Shown in pieces: positions 63,584-64,000 of a DNA stretch of 64,000 bases. Position 1 is the first letter of the stretch, and each line of letters starts with the position of its first letter. The notes beneath the pieces are model-generated. The model saw nothing but the letters and a program-made list of their open reading frames with translations, searched no databases and was not told where the DNA came from. The translations under genes were made by a program, and so were the position numbers. Source of the DNA: Penelope pileata (Eukaryota; Chordata; Aves; Galliformes; Cracidae); assembly GCA_013396635.1 (NCBI GenBank), contig WBMW01001298.1, positions 35,919-99,918 on the forward strand. Reading direction: 5' to 3'.

Positions 63584-63905
63584 AATCACAGAATTGCAGG
63601 GATTGGAAGGGAACTCTAGAGATCATTGAGTCCAACTCCCCTGCCAAAGCAGTTCCCTAGTGCAGGTCACACAGGTAGATGTCCAGATGGATCTTGAATA
63701 TCTCCATGGAAGGAGACTTCACCACCTCCCTGGGCAGCCTGTTCCAGTGCTCTGTCACCTTCACTGTGAACAAATTCTTATGCAGATTTGTGCAGAACTT
63801 CCTATGCTCCAGTTTTAGGCCATTTCCCCTTGTCCTATGCCCACACACCACTGAAAAGAGTCTGGCCTCATCCCTTTGACACTTTAGATGTTTATAAACA
63901 TTGAT
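63584..63905 (-). mobile_element. CR1 LINE 3' part
   Basis: Minus-strand CR1 starting with ATCACAGAATTGCAGGGATT on the plus strand. The frame 63983-63657 has CGHRTRGNGLKLEHRKF and HWNRLPREVVKSPSMEIFK, the ORF2 C-terminal end. The element fades out near 63905. It is 5'-truncated. Confidence 0.93.
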
Positions 63906-64000
63906 TAATACACTTTTGGGGCACAATGATAGCTTTTTGTTAGCCCAGTAAAATGTCGTATGAGTTAAGAAATGAATGGTCATTCTGTTCTGATCCAGAA
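63906..64000. other. Window end, nothing recognised
   Basis: Short AT-rich stretch after the CR1; it could include degraded CR1 sequence. Confidence 0.5.

Overview
This 64 kb window looks like a gene desert or large-intron stretch from a bird, most likely a galliform such as chicken, turkey or quail. It is AT-rich and contains no recognisable host exon, tRNA, rRNA, CRISPR array or operon-like layout. The organism call rests on at least fourteen pieces of CR1 LINE, the dominant avian retrotransposon, many with the typical tail of ATTCTATG-type octamers. It is supported by a Galluhop-type mariner derivative and a 422 bp solo LTR with a 6 bp target-site duplication of the kind left by avian ERVK-like elements. 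No long open reading frame matches a known host protein. The coding similarity that can be read belongs to broken CR1 ORF2 (endonuclease, reverse transcriptase and C-terminal parts) and to a deleted mariner transposase.

Layout. 1-9 kb: AT-rich sequence with an old, internally deleted CR1 (1692-2190) and a CR1 3' end (8611-8758). 9-21 kb: mostly unique, with a pentanucleotide array fused to a CR1 end (9101-9235) and simple repeats. 20.9-21.8 kb: a GC-richer block with a recurring motif, possibly an old LTR. 23.3-26.5 kb: a 1,611 bp segment present twice around a single N. 26.8-28.8 kb: a pyrimidine tract, a CR1 broken by a gap and a further CR1 3' end. 32.5-34.7 kb: the longest CR1, carrying a reverse-transcriptase remnant. 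36.0-36.6 kb: the mariner derivative. 36.9-40.4 kb: one locus represented by three overlapping contigs. 41.3-43.2 kb: a CR1 that keeps the endonuclease but has lost the reverse transcriptase. 44.6-45.5 kb: two ancient CR1 pieces in opposite orientation. 49.5-56.3 kb: three more CR1 ends and a long GAAAAA purine tract. 60.6-61.0 kb: the solo LTR. 63.5-63.9 kb: two CR1 pieces facing each other.

The genes do not work together here because no functional gene is visible. The two large duplications are best read as assembly artefacts (overlapping contigs or alternative haplotypes placed in series), so the true locus is probably about 3.5 kb shorter. I found no convincing new biological system. The most informative items are the solo LTR with its intact target-site duplication, the mariner derivative with near-intact terminal inverted repeats, the complementary endonuclease-only and reverse-transcriptase-only CR1 copies, and the assembly duplications.
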